A DNA stretch of 64,000 bases from Haberlea rhodopensis (Eukaryota; Streptophyta; Magnoliopsida; Lamiales; Gesneriaceae). Position numbers and translations under genes: made by a program. The notes beneath the pieces were generated by a model. The model searched no databases and was not told the DNA's origin. It saw only the letters and a program-made list of their open reading frames with translations. This document shows positions 36,488 through 46,807 of this stretch, one piece after another. The first letter of the stretch is position 1; each line of letters opens with the position of its first letter. The stretch spans positions 1,364,001-1,428,000 of the forward strand of contig CAJQUN010000003.1 of NCBI GenBank assembly GCA_907163345.1, read 5' to 3'.

Positions 36488-36779
36488 TATATATAATACA
36501 TGACCCTCACATAGACATGCCCACGGTTTTTCAAAAACCGTGGCCCGGCCCGGAACCGTAACCGGGTCAACGGGCCGGTTAACCGTTGACCCGGTTCACG
36601 GTTCCGAACCGTAACCGGCCCGTCACTGTACGGGCCGGTTACGGTTCATGGGCCGAATTAACCGTTGAACCGCCGGTTTGAACCGGCGGTTCCAACCGCC
36701 GGTTTGAACCGGCGGTTCCAACCGCCGGTTTGAACCGGCGGTTCCAACCGCCGGTTAACCGGCGGTTCCAACCCTTATT

Positions 36780-37145
36780 AATTTTTTTTTTTTTTTTTTT
36801 TTTAAAAAAGTTTTGAACGGCCAAGATCATATGTCCGTTGTATATCAACGGTCAAGATCTCCTGTCCGTTGCAATAGGTGAACCGGCGGTTAACCGCCGG
36901 TTAATCCCATAAATTTTTTTTTTTTTTTTTTTTTTTAAAATTGAACGGCCAGGATCTTCTGACCGTTGTATATCAACGGTCAGGATCTCCTGACCGTTGC
37001 AATAGGATGAACCGCCGGTTACGAACCGGCGGTTAACCGGCGGTTCATCGATAAGAATTTTTTTTTTTTTTTTTTTTTTAAATTCGATGGCTAGGATTAT
37101 TTGACCGTTATAGATCGACGGCTAGGATTAAGTGACCGTTATTTT
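36780..37145 (+). repeat. Three poly-T plus dyad units upstream of the hAT transposase
   Basis: Each unit has a T tract of about 20 bases, then a dyad of the form aacggccaggatct..gaccgttgtatatcaacggtcaggatct..gaccgttgcaat. Units begin near 36783, 36914 and 37058; the first two end in an aaccggcggtt cluster. The third is diverged. A role in transposase binding or expression is inference. Confidence 0.8.
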
Positions 37146-37151
37146 TTATGC

Positions 37152-37160
37152 TTATAAATA
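37152..37160 (+). promoter_or_regulatory. TATA box of the hAT transposase gene
   Basis: TTATAAATA about 90 bp upstream of the transposase ATG (37250), in the only leader ahead of the ORF. Assigned from motif and position. Confidence 0.55.
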
Positions 37161-37249
37161 TCCTCCATACCCATTTCATTTTTCATCAATCTTAACACAA
37201 CTCTAAGTTTTCGATACATCATTTACTTGTATTATTTTCGAATTACTCA

Positions 37250-39385
37250 ATGGAAGGTCCTAGTGATCCACGTAGAGGCAAAGGCAAAGGCAAAGGCAAG
37301 GTGACATATCTCGAAAGGGCCGAACCCGATGTTGATATTGATATTGATGATATTGAATTCACCGACGATGATCCTTTTGCTACACATGATACCCAAGAAA
37401 GTGCGCATCCAAATGTAAGATCTATACCTCCACTTAAATCATCGATTTTTACTAAACATTTTGAAAAGGTGACTCTTCCATCCGGAGAGATGCGTGCCAA
37501 ATGCAAATATTGTACCACTACATATAAGTTTCAAAGTGGTGGTGGCTATGGATCTTTGAAGCGTCATATCGAAACAAAGCATCCAGTGGAGTTTGGTAAT
37601 GATTCTTCTCAAACTCAACTATCTAGATTTCATTCCTCGAGTGAAGGTACCGACTCTCCACTTTTCAAATACACTGATGCACAGTTAAGAGAATCTGTGG
37701 CAAAATTTATCTCTGTAGAACATCTTTCTTTTAGTATTGCATCTAGATTTGGTTTTGAAGATCTGTGTCATGAATCTCTACAACCTGCTGCTAAACGTGT
37801 TCCTAGGACCACAGTCACACGAACACTTAAAAAATTAGTTCGTCAACAAAAGAAAGAATTAGTTACATTATTTAGTAATTTGACAAATAAAGTTTCTATA
37901 TGCTCTGATATTTGGAGTGATCATTGGCAAACTAATTCGTACATGGGTATTACTTGTCATTGGGTAGATAATTCATGGTCAATTCAAAAAAGGTTGCTTG
38001 CATATCGAGTGTTCAATGAATCACACACCGCACAAAATATTTCTCAACTGATTTGTGTAATTTTAGAAGAATATGGTTTAACTTCCAAAGTTTTTTCTGT
38101 GTCATTTGATAATGCTAGTTCGAACACATTGAGTATTGAAGATCTTAAACGTGTTTGTCAACCTGCTATTGGTGGTTTATTTTTTCATATTCGATGTATT
38201 TGCCATATTTTGAACTTATGTGTGCAAGATGGATTAAGATCGTTAGATAATCAGATTCAACCAATTAAAATGGCATTATCTTATTTGTGGTCCCATCCGA
38301 GTTTGATGAAACAATGGGGTAAGTTTTGTAAGGTTAATGGCATGCGACCTAGAAAATTTCCACGAGATATACCCACACGTTGGAACTCAACATATAAATT
38401 GCTAAATGAGTCATATGAATATAGAGAGTTATTGTGTTCATTTTTTGCACAACATGGTGGAAACTCTAATATTTATGTTTTTTCGCACCAATGGAATGTA
38501 TGTAAAAGTATCTGTGAAATGTTGAAGGTATTTTATGATGCAACTGAACAATTATCTGGAGTTTATTATCCTACATCTCATTTAGTTTTGATGAACTGTT
38601 GTAATGTGGCACTTACCTTAAATGAAAATTTTTCTAATTATCTGTTAACCTCTTCTGTGGTAGCAATGAAGGTTAAATGGGAAAAATATTTTTATAATAT
38701 TCCTGAACTGTTTCTAGTTGCTTTTGCTTTAGATCCTCGACTTAAATTGGATGTTTTGCATGAAATGTTAGTGATGTATTACGAGGCATTATCCCCCCCG
38801 GATGATATTTCCCCAATTGATTCTTCTATGGTAGTAAATCGTGTTAGAAATTATTTGCATGAGATTTATAGAGAATATAGTTTAAAATATGGTGTACAAG
38901 AAAATGAATCACAACTACAAGTTAGTGCTCAAAGTCATTCTAGTGGTATTAAACTCACCAAAGCACAACTTCTGTTAAAAGAACGCACTAAACGCCCCAG
39001 GGGATCATCAAGTTCCAGTCAGGAACTTGATAATTATTTCACGACTTCTTTTGATTTTAGTGAAGCAGATAGCGAGCAACAATTTGATATATTGCGGTGG
39101 TGGTCACAAAAGACACAAATTTTCCCGATTTTATCAATCATAGCAAAGGAAATCTTAGCTTGCCCCGTGTCAACTGTTGCTGTGGAACAAGCTTTTAGCG
39201 CAGGGGGAAATATTTTGGATGTAAGACGATCAAAAATGAGTCCAGATTCTTTAGAGGCACAAGCACTAATGGACGATTGGGCGAGGGCGGCAAAACGAAA
39301 ACAAGGAATGGAATCAAGCTCGGACCAAGATGAATTTGATACCGAAGGAACTACTACGACGGGGACAGGTAACGGAAGTGATTGA
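37250..39385 (+). CDS. hAT-family transposase with BED zinc finger
   Basis: 711 residues in a single exon. The basic N-terminus is followed by an acidic stretch (27-42). A BED zinc finger has C85, C88, H106 and H111. The central region has ICSDIWSDHW (the position of the first catalytic Asp in hAT RNase H-like folds) and SVSFDNASSN (second Asp). The C-terminal hAT dimerisation region runs from ILRWWSQKTQIFP through LACPVSTVAVEQAFSAGGN to RRSKMSPDSLEAQALMDDW. Family members cut at terminal inverted repeats and make 8-bp target duplications, which agrees with the flanks. It resembles the source group of plant DAYSLEEPER/RICESLEEPER proteins, but the enclosing repeats and target duplication make it a transposon gene, not a domesticated one. 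All expected regions are intact. Confidence 0.95.
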   Translation: MEGPSDPRRGKGKGKGKVTYLERAEPDVDIDIDDIEFTDDDPFATHDTQESAHPNVRSIPPLKSSIFTKHFEKVTLPSGEMRAKCKYCTTTYKFQSGGGYGSLKRHIETKHPVEFGNDSSQTQLSRFHSSSEGTDSPLFKYTDAQLRESVAKFISVEHLSFSIASRFGFEDLCHESLQPAAKRVPRTTVTRTLKKLVRQQKKELVTLFSNLTNKVSICSDIWSDHWQTNSYMGITCHWVDNSWSIQKRLLAYRVFNESHTAQNISQLICVILEEYGLTSKVFSVSFDNASSNTLSIEDLKRVCQPAIGGLFFHIRCICHILNLCVQDGLRSLDNQIQPIKMALSYLWSHPSLMKQWGKFCKVNGMRPRKFPRDIPTRWNSTYKLLNESYEYRELLCSFFAQHGGNSNIYVFSHQWNVCKSICEMLKVFYDATEQLSGVYYPTSHLVLMNCCNVALTLNENFSNYLLTSSVVAMKVKWEKYFYNIPELFLVAFALDPRLKLDVLHEMLVMYYEALSPPDDISPIDSSMVVNRVRNYLHEIYREYSLKYGVQENESQLQVSAQSHSSGIKLTKAQLLLKERTKRPRGSSSSSQELDNYFTTSFDFSEADSEQQFDILRWWSQKTQIFPILSIIAKEILACPVSTVAVEQAFSAGGNILDVRRSKMSPDSLEAQALMDDWARAAKRKQGMESSSDQDEFDTEGTTTTGTGNGSD

Positions 39386-40313
39386 GCTACGCCACTTCCA
39401 AAGGTAAGAAGGGTTAAAAGGTAAGAGAACTACGTGGGCTTTGATTCCTCTATACCCTAAGAGGATACGTAGGCAACTTAAAAAGTTCAAGCCCTCCCTC
39501 CCCTTACATTTCCTTTGTTTTTTTTTTATAGTAATTTTTAAATTATTTTAAATAAAATTTTAATTTTTTTTAATTTAAAAATATAAGGGTCGAACCGTAA
39601 CCGTAACCGGCGGTTAACCGTAACCGTAACCGTAACCGTAACCGGCGGTTCACGAACCGTAACCGGAACCGTCTACGAAGGTTAAGGTTAAGGGTCGAGC
39701 TCTTTTGAACCGTCGAACCGGCGGTTCCGAACCGTCAACCGGCGGTTCACGAACCGTGGTCATGTCTACCCTCACACACACTAAAACACCTACAAAACGC
39801 ATAGAAACCATCGCCCCTTTTGGTTCTCTCTCCCATTTTCATCTTTCTTTCTTCTTCCCCTTCCTATCCTTGGCTGATTCCACTATAACACCTTCAAGAA
39901 CCCATCAGATATTTCATGCAAGCAAAGATTTAGGTAGAGCTAAGCACAAGGATTCAAAATTGTAGAGCAACGAGTGAAGGGTGGTGCTGAATAGCTTGAG
40001 TTCGACGGGTATGAGCTTCAGTCGATTTTCCAGTAATGTTTAGGCTTCTATTTTTTGTTTAAGCTTCTATTCTTCAAGCTATAGTGAGGTATAAAACATC
40101 ATCCTTGAGGTTTACAACATTAAAATTATGTTGAAGAGTCGAATTTTGATGCAATGACATGAGAATTGTAGCGTAAAAAGTGTTGTCAAATGATTATGCT
40201 AAATTGATGTTGATGCAGTATGTTGTTTCAAGTTTTATATATATTTGTGTTTTGAATTTGATGTTGGTGTCTAAATGAAAAGTTGTAGGTAAATGAGTTA
40301 GCTTTGATTTGGC

Positions 40314-40885
40314 TATGGGTGTTCAACCGAACCGAAATTTCGGAAAACAGAAAACCGAACCGAAATTGTTCGTTTCGATTTTAACCAAAAATTTTCGGTT
40401 CGGTTTCGGTTAAAACCTTTTTATTTTAAACAATTTTTTACATTTTTTTTAAAATTTGAAATTGGATGGTCAGTCGAAAGGAAATTAAACATAAATATAA
40501 TACTAATACATCATACATTTGACTCAAAATGATTTTTAACATTTTAATTCAAAAGTTTTAATATTATTTTGAAGTTATTTATACCAAAAAGTCGAGTTTA
40601 AAGGAGAGAACAAAATAAATTATATTATACTTGAAAACAGTAGTTAAATTACGAGTTTTTATTCATGCGATCCAAAAGAAACAATTAAAAAATATATATA
40701 AACCATTTAATTTTTAAAGAAATTAAAAAAAAATTAATTTTTTTAAAAGTCCGGTTTTCGGTTTTGTTTGGTTAACCGAACCCTGTAGCCGAAAATCGAA
40801 CCGAAAACCAAATTTTTTTTAAAAAAAAATCAAAAATCGAACCGAATCCGATTCGGCTGGTTAACCGAACTGGTGTACACCCCTT
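40314..40885. mobile_element. hAT-type MITE with 8-bp target duplication
   Basis: 572 bp from tatgggtgttcaaccgaacc to accgaactggtgtacacccctt, flanked by gatttggc at 40306-40313 and 40886-40893. The inverted termini are imperfect but the interior near both ends is filled with aaccgaac/ttcggttt words. Non-coding. A different subfamily from 11272 and 42098. Confidence 0.85.
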
Positions 40886-42097
40886 GATTTGGCACCAAAA
40901 TTACCTCATTTGGAGTTTATATGAAAACTTTATCATGATTTTACTAAACTATTTGCAAATTGAATCTGCATGTACATGCAAACGCACATGCAGTAGGTTC
41001 TTCGACTTTCTGGGTGTTACGAATTTGATGTTACCCTTCATGAAACTTGTATGTCTTTAAGTTATCTTCGATTTGACATTAAATTCACTCAATTTGGAGT
41101 TGTTATTCATGAGTCATGCTAATTTTACCATAAGGTGTACAATTTGCAAAATGCATGTAGGCCAGTTGCACATGCAGCGTGTTCATCGAAATTATTGGCA
41201 AGATATGTTATGAATTAGGAGTTATGTCCTGAATAACAGTTGTAATACATCGAGTTAGCTTTACTCGGCCACCAGAATCATTAAATTTGGAGTTCATCTC
41301 CTGAAACGTGTACAATCTGGAAAACAAGGTACGACAATTTTAGAAATTCTACGATAATTGTTGCATAAATGCCTCCAAATGAATGAATTAGCTTAGTAAT
41401 AAAAGATTAAATGTAGTATGTTGCGTTATCTTGAATCGCCACTAAAAGCAGGTGTTTTGGATATCATACGAATTAAGTATGATTTTTTTACAGAAATGGG
41501 TCAAGCTGGAAATTAGAGTTTTCCCTTGTTTTGCTCTAGTCATGTTTCAACTTTCAACCCATTTTGACTTAGATAAATGAACGAATTTGGGGAAGTGTTT
41601 AACATATGAAATGTCATATTTTGAGTTGTTTTTTTCAAACTAAGTTAGACTAATGTATTTTGGTCAAGTTTCGGAAATGTTATGAGCTGATTACTATGAA
41701 CATGTAAGCTGAAATTTTAGAAATATGCTACATGTCACGGTTTTGATAATTAATATGTCACGGTTTTTATAATTAATATGATAGATATAGACTATTTGAA
41801 TGATTTTATGGTCATGTTATTAAATCCCGAGGTCAATTTTAAGGATATAGAAGTCCTTGGTATTTGTTAGCTCAGTTGAGGTACGTAGAGACATGTGCTA
41901 TCACAATGTCTGACAAAGACATGTAATGATCTCAGTGTATGATTTATTTGTTATTACCCAACTTATATGTTATTACATGATACATTGAGATGCATTTACC
42001 AGTTGGGTATCGATGTGCAAAATGAAATAACATGATATTTTGTTAATACACAAAGATTCAGTTAGTCACATCAATACCACTTGACATAGCATGTTGA

Positions 42098-42470
42098 CAG
42101 GGGTGAGCAAAAGTTCGGTTTAACCGAATTAACCGACCAAACCGAATAAATTCAGATATTCGGTTCGGTCAATTCGGAAGTTTGTTTTAATTTTTTAAAT
42201 TATTGGTTTTGATCTGATAAATATCGGTTAACTGACTTAATCGATTTAATCGATTTTTTTTTATCTTTCTAAATTTTTTTATATTTTTAAAATCGTTTTA
42301 ATCTATTTTTTAAATTGTTCAAACCGAATTAACCGATATTTTATTGGTTTGGTTTGTTCGGTTTCGTAAAAAAAATTCGGTCGATTTGGTTTTGTAAAAA
42401 AAAACCCTATTTTTTCGGTTTCGGATATTCGGTTCGGACGATAACCGAGTTAACCGGATGCTCACCCCTA
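42098..42470. mobile_element. hAT-type MITE, same family as 11272-11780
   Basis: 373 bp with TIRs caggggtgagca / tgctcaccccta, the family of 11272-11780 but shorter. Flanks catgttga and tacgttga are a target duplication with two differences, indicating age. cggttcggt repeats lie near both ends. Confidence 0.85.
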
Positions 42471-43359
42471 TACGTTGATACTATCGTTTCTTTGATACCT
42501 ATATGATTCTCCATGGTATTGTGTTGTTGGGATGCATGGACACATCGCTTGGCACAGTTTAGCTAACTGTAACGCCAAGTGTATCGTCATCGTTCAGACA
42601 CGGGGATGCTTGGGCACACTGCTTGGCTAAGTAGAACTTGTAGCGGCGAGTATGTCGTCATCGCCCATATGAAGGATGGTTGGGCACATCACATGGCTCG
42701 ACGAGGCACTGAGTGTCGCCATCTCAGTCGAGCTATATTGTTGATCATTCATTGGACTCTTAAGATTTTATATCCGAGATTATTGTACCAGTACACGCAT
42801 TTTATTCATGCACGACATGGATCACATGGTATTTTATCTTATGTTGTGATTTATATTGGTTTTGCGTACTAGGGTTACTGACTCCTTTTGTGGGGGCTGT
42901 CATGTCTTTGTGTGTTGGCATTGCAGGTAACAGGTGGTCAGATTTCATATGCTCGTGAGGAAGCATTTAGGAGTAAAATAGCTCAGTGAAAGCGAGCTCA
43001 TGTATTATGTTGTTGAGTTTGGAGTCCTAATAACACTACTAGACAGTTTCTAAAGCTATGCTCATTTCACCGGAGTATGTCCCATGTAGCTGTATTTTAA
43101 GTATTAGCATAACTAAGAGACTTATATCTGATTTAGTACTTGACTTTTGAATTACATGTATGGATGAGAAACTGGTATTACTTATATTTTCAATATTGAC
43201 TAATGAGTATATATTTATATGTAAAACAAGTGGTATATTCCTCGTGCGCCGAGGTCAAGCCGGAATTTTTAGTGCCACATTTTGGTAAATTTTAACTAAT
43301 CTTCTGATGTTCATCATTCTGTGATAATTAAACGCAGGATAAGGATCCGGCCATCACAG

Positions 43360-43920
43360 ATATTATGTACTGTTGTTATAATGAGTTATACTTATTATGG
43401 ATCGCTGTTATAAGGATCCGGCCATCACATATATTTTATATACATATATATTATATTATATTATGAGGAATATGGAATTATGAAAACAGAGAATGCAAAG
43501 GATCATGTGTCGATCCAATGCGTAAGAGTGTTTACATCTTACTTTTTTAAGATTGTAATTTATTCATTATGATTATGAATATTATTGATGTGCTCACCCT
43601 GTGTAAAAATTGACCTATAGATCATGTGGCATAGTTAGACTTTTGGAGAACATGGGAAGAAAGAGTTGATATGACTATAAGAGTATCAGAAGACATTTTG
43701 AGTTGATAGTCATGACTATGGATATAATGAATATTTGGTCATGTCTTGGTGTGTTTTGTGTATTGTACAAAGATGTATTATGAATTCGTCTTATACTAGT
43801 ATTAATTACATGAAACACTCTTTTGAAATATGTAATGACTTGATAGTTTGTGCAAGTGCTTGAAGTTTTTAGTTGGAGGAATTCCAAACTTTGATGTGGT
43901 TAATCATATTATAAATTGGG
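43360..43920 (+). repeat. LTR-derived sequence, shares end blocks with 62.9-63.5 kb
   Basis: Contains a second copy of ggatccggccatcaca (43411-43426) and the sentence 'tgctcaccctgtgtaaaaattgacctatagatcatgtggcatagttagacttttgg' (~43591), which parallels 63458-63515. No coding region. Confidence 0.4.
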
Positions 43921-44222
43921 AAACCAATTTATGGGAGTTCCTGTCAAAAATTTCAAAATTTTCCATGTTTGAAACAAATGAAATAAAATATGCTTGTATT
44001 TAGGTGCAACCAAAATTAGACTAAACTACCACATGGTTCATATAAACAAAAGCTAATAATTTTTTAAGCATAACAAAACTAATGAAGAGAAAATAAAATA
44101 CAGCTTTCACAATATATATTTCTAAGTACCAGAAGAGAAAATATCATTTATAGATTAGAGCACAAACAATATAACCGAAAATGTAAATAAATTAAAATAG
44201 AACAATGATTTGTAACATACAC

Positions 44223-44807
44223 TTAGTCATATACATGTTTGTGACAAGAAACCTGCTCAAACCCTTTGGACGAAGAAAATGGCACCTTCAAACCCTTACA
44301 AAGAACCTTAAGCCCGCGATGAATCTTGAAACCCCCGATCTTCAACATGATCTTCGCCCTAAATCTCAAATCCAATTCAACATCTCCCGAGTCCCACTCC
44401 GTCTTCAAATCCCGAGCCACGGACCCGTTAATTCCCACATCTTTAGCCACCAAATCCAAACCCACATGTATCACGTTTCTGCTCGGCTGGTGAAATGGAG
44501 GAAAAGTGCTGTTATCGGACAGCATAATGCCCTCGTACGACACCGTAGCTCTCACTCCGTCGTAATATATTGAGAATCCGCTGTTGGGATTGTTTGCTAG
44601 GAACAGGAAATGGAAGTTGGCGTTGAGCGTGTTGTTTGCGAAGGTGTAGCCATCGATGGAGCTGTGCTCGATCGAGTATTTCATTTTTTGAGGTAGAAAT
44701 GATAGCCAAATGATGGTGGCTACTAGACAGATGAAGATAACGGAGAGTAGAGTGACGATGGCGATGCACTTCACTTGGGCGAACTGCATTACCGGCGGTG
44801 GCTTCAT
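44223..44807 (-). CDS. LEA_2 / NDR1-HIN1-like (NHL) membrane protein
   Basis: 194 residues, one exon, stop TAA. A short cytosolic N-terminus is followed by one membrane anchor (about residues 13-37, CIAIVTLLSVIFICLVATIIWLSFL). An extracytoplasmic LEA_2 domain follows with ANNPNSGFSIYYDGVRATVSYEG, the NHL-type NPN..IYYD block, and FPPFHQPSRNV. Members of this family sit in the plasma membrane or plasmodesmata and several act in pathogen or abiotic stress responses. Length is typical (~190-230). No defect is seen. It lies between transposon remains with no linked gene. The exact NHL subgroup is not determined. Confidence 0.88.
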   Translation of the reverse strand: MKPPPVMQFAQVKCIAIVTLLSVIFICLVATIIWLSFLPQKMKYSIEHSSIDGYTFANNTLNANFHFLFLANNPNSGFSIYYDGVRATVSYEGIMLSDNSTFPPFHQPSRNVIHVGLDLVAKDVGINGSVARDLKTEWDSGDVELDLRFRAKIMLKIGGFKIHRGLKVLCKGLKVPFSSSKGFEQVSCHKHVYD

Positions 44808-44971
44808 GGTACACTATCTACTGTGTTTTTAGCTTATTTATGAATCAATATGATGGATTTCAAATATTAACAAAATGAAGTTATCTGGATTTCATTCCAA
44901 GAATCCATTTTTCAAATTTAGTAACTCAAATACAAGAGATTGATGAGTCAATGTGAGGGAAAAGGAGCTTG

Positions 44972-44984
44972 GTTTATATTTAAA
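44972..44984 (-). promoter_or_regulatory. Candidate TATA region of the LEA_2 gene
   Basis: On the minus strand TTTAAATATAAACC lies ~165 bp upstream of the ATG. A closer AT-rich word (CATAAATAAGC, ~25 bp from the ATG) is too near to serve. Weak, position-based. Confidence 0.35.
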
Positions 44985-45860
44985 TATTCTTGTCTTGTAG
45001 AGATTGAGCAAGTCTTTTTTTTTTTTTTTTATGGAACTTTTGGAATCTTATTCTCAAACAAATGGCGATTTTGCTTAGGTCTCAAGTAATTCCAAACTAT
45101 CTTTAAGGTTACACTTTTTTTGTCCTTGAACGAGATGTTGAGTTGAGACATAATTTTGACATTATATAATGCTATATTGTGTTATGTAAAACATTCAGGC
45201 AGTATTTTGAAAAACTCGATAAGTTTTTAAATAATAGTTTTGAAAGCCAATTAAAAGTAATTTCATCGATCAGTTTGCTGGGAAAAAAACAATTAATTAA
45301 AGCTCCTTTTTTTACTTATATTTTTTAGCATTGTAATGTCTAACATATTTCATGTGTTGGTGCTAAAATTGCACATATGACACAGAGAAACATAGGATTG
45401 ACCTTATTAATTATCCAATCGTTCAGTTATAAGAACACAGCATGTGTATACAACCTCTCGTTATTACAAAGAGACCATAACTATTACTACATGCAAAAAC
45501 CACCTCACAAAAGAAATAGAGAACACGAGAATTGGATGATTGCAAATGAGAGAGGTAGAGCTCCCCGCTGGTGTGAAACGAAGGATAAGTTTTCCTCAAT
45601 CCTGCAGCCTCCAATTTTTTTTCATGCCATCAATCAACATGTTTCCATTTGAATTGTCAATGTTTTCATTTAATTTGCCACCAATCATCATAAATGAACA
45701 TAAGAACTTAATCGATATCTGTCTCACTTGGAGATTTGATTGATAATCAAACACATCTTCCACATATCCATTCAATATTGTCATTCTCTGATACATATGT
45801 TTCTGTTAGGTCACTTGATGATCTACACCACTCAAATTTCTTAGTATTGATTGATTTGAT
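44985..45860. other. Intergenic, no recognised gene
   Basis: Upstream region of the LEA_2 gene. ORFs on both strands at 45377-45796 overlap each other and show no family features. Confidence 0.4.
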
Positions 45861-46079
45861 CAATATCGACTAATTTATCTCTAGTATGGATCTTCTGCAT
45901 ATCACATTTCCTTCTTATACTTCTTTCTTCTACCACTTCTCGAACAAAGTTAAATTGTACACCAATAGTTTAGTCTCGGGATGGGATGTTTGATTCCTTG
46001 CAATGTGTATGGCAGTCTTACTGAAAAAAAATAATCTTCTTTTGTTAGTGCTCGAGCTCCTACAATAGCTTTTGAATCT

Positions 46080-46760
46080 ATATTATCTCTTTGGAAGCTT
46101 GCGTAGTTGCCGTATATTCTATCTTCATTGTAAATTCGACCACAAAGTCTTTTGGTTTCAGAAGTAAAGGACGAGTTTTTTTATTTCTGTGACCTCTTTG
46201 GAAGCTTGTGTAGTTGCCGTATATTCTGTCTTCTTCGTTGTAAATACGACCACAACTATTTACAGTTTTGAAACACAGCTTACTGTTACTACAAGTGTAA
46301 AAACATAACCAATAATCATCTATATAATATGAATCTTTATAGCCACTGAGTTTAAAATCTAATCCTCCAAAAATTATACAGTATTCGATGCACCCTTAAT
46401 ATATCTAAGGATCTCTTAATTCCAATGGTCACATCCAGGATTCACGTACCGATTTACTACTCCCACTTGCATGTGCAATGTCTGATCTTGTATATACATA
46501 ACGAACATTAAAGTTCCCACTGTTAATACATGCGTTACTTGAGACATTTTTATTCTCTATGTTCATTGTTAGAACACATCTTGGAGGACAACTTGAAGAT
46601 AACAAGAAAAGGGGTCGAAATTGGCTTACAATCTTGCACGTTGAAGTGTTGCAAGACTTTCTTCAAATAATTTTTCTGGGAAAACCAAATTTTCATATTA
46701 CTTCGGCTCGGTGAACATGCATCCCTAAATATACTGGTCACAAGTCCTTCATATCAAATT
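46080..46760 (-). pseudogene. Ty1/copia RT-RNase H relic
   Basis: The minus strand reads IWFSQKNYLKKVLQHFNVQDCKPISTP near 46620-46700, the conserved thumb segment after copia RT. Downstream, near 46090-46240, it reads KTEYTATTQASKEV, the RNase H block usually seen as EAEYVA.TEA.KE. That block occurs twice about 108 bp apart (46090-46150 and 46198-46260), a local duplication. Frames are broken; no other domains or LTRs were assigned. Confidence 0.8.
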
Positions 46761-46807
46761 CCATAGCAAGTTATGCTTTCAATTCTTATACTCGAGCTTT
46801 GTTGGGA

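Larger units (their letters stand above)
36512..39768 (+). mobile_element. Complete, apparently autonomous hAT transposon
   Basis: 3257 bp with terminal inverted repeats TAGACATGCCCACGGTT and (right end, reverse) TAGACATGACCACGGTT, 16 of 17 matching, and a perfect 8-bp target duplication ccctcaca at 36504-36511 and 39769-39776. Subterminal regions (36530-36770 and 39590-39750) are packed with aaccggcggtt/ccgccggtt repeats, likely transposase-binding sites. Between them lies one uninterrupted 711-codon transposase gene with its own TATA-containing leader. Nothing visibly disables it. Confidence 0.93.
39960..43359 (+). repeat. Decayed large LTR, family A copy (plus orientation), with nested MITEs
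   Basis: Inverted counterpart of 5890-8130. Shared blocks: 'attcactcaatttggagttg' (~41084), 'cagttgaggtacgtagagacatgtgctatcacaatgtctgac' (~41870), ~66-bp tandem units with 'tgtcgtcatcg' (42570-42735), 'gactccttttgtgggggctgtcatgtc' (~42882), 'cctcgtgcgccgaggtcaagccgg' (~43240), and the end ggatccggccatcaca (43344-43359). The left limit is uncertain. Two hAT MITEs are inserted. No coding capacity remains. Confidence 0.55.

Noticed and set aside
37243..37518. 91-residue minus-strand ORF opposite the hAT transposase start
   Set aside because: Shadow of the transposase gene; Ser/Ile/Leu repeats arise from the Lys/Gly and Asp/Ile codons on the other strand.
45377..45796. Four overlapping ORFs of 63-91 residues
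   Set aside because: Frames conflict and none has domain-like composition.
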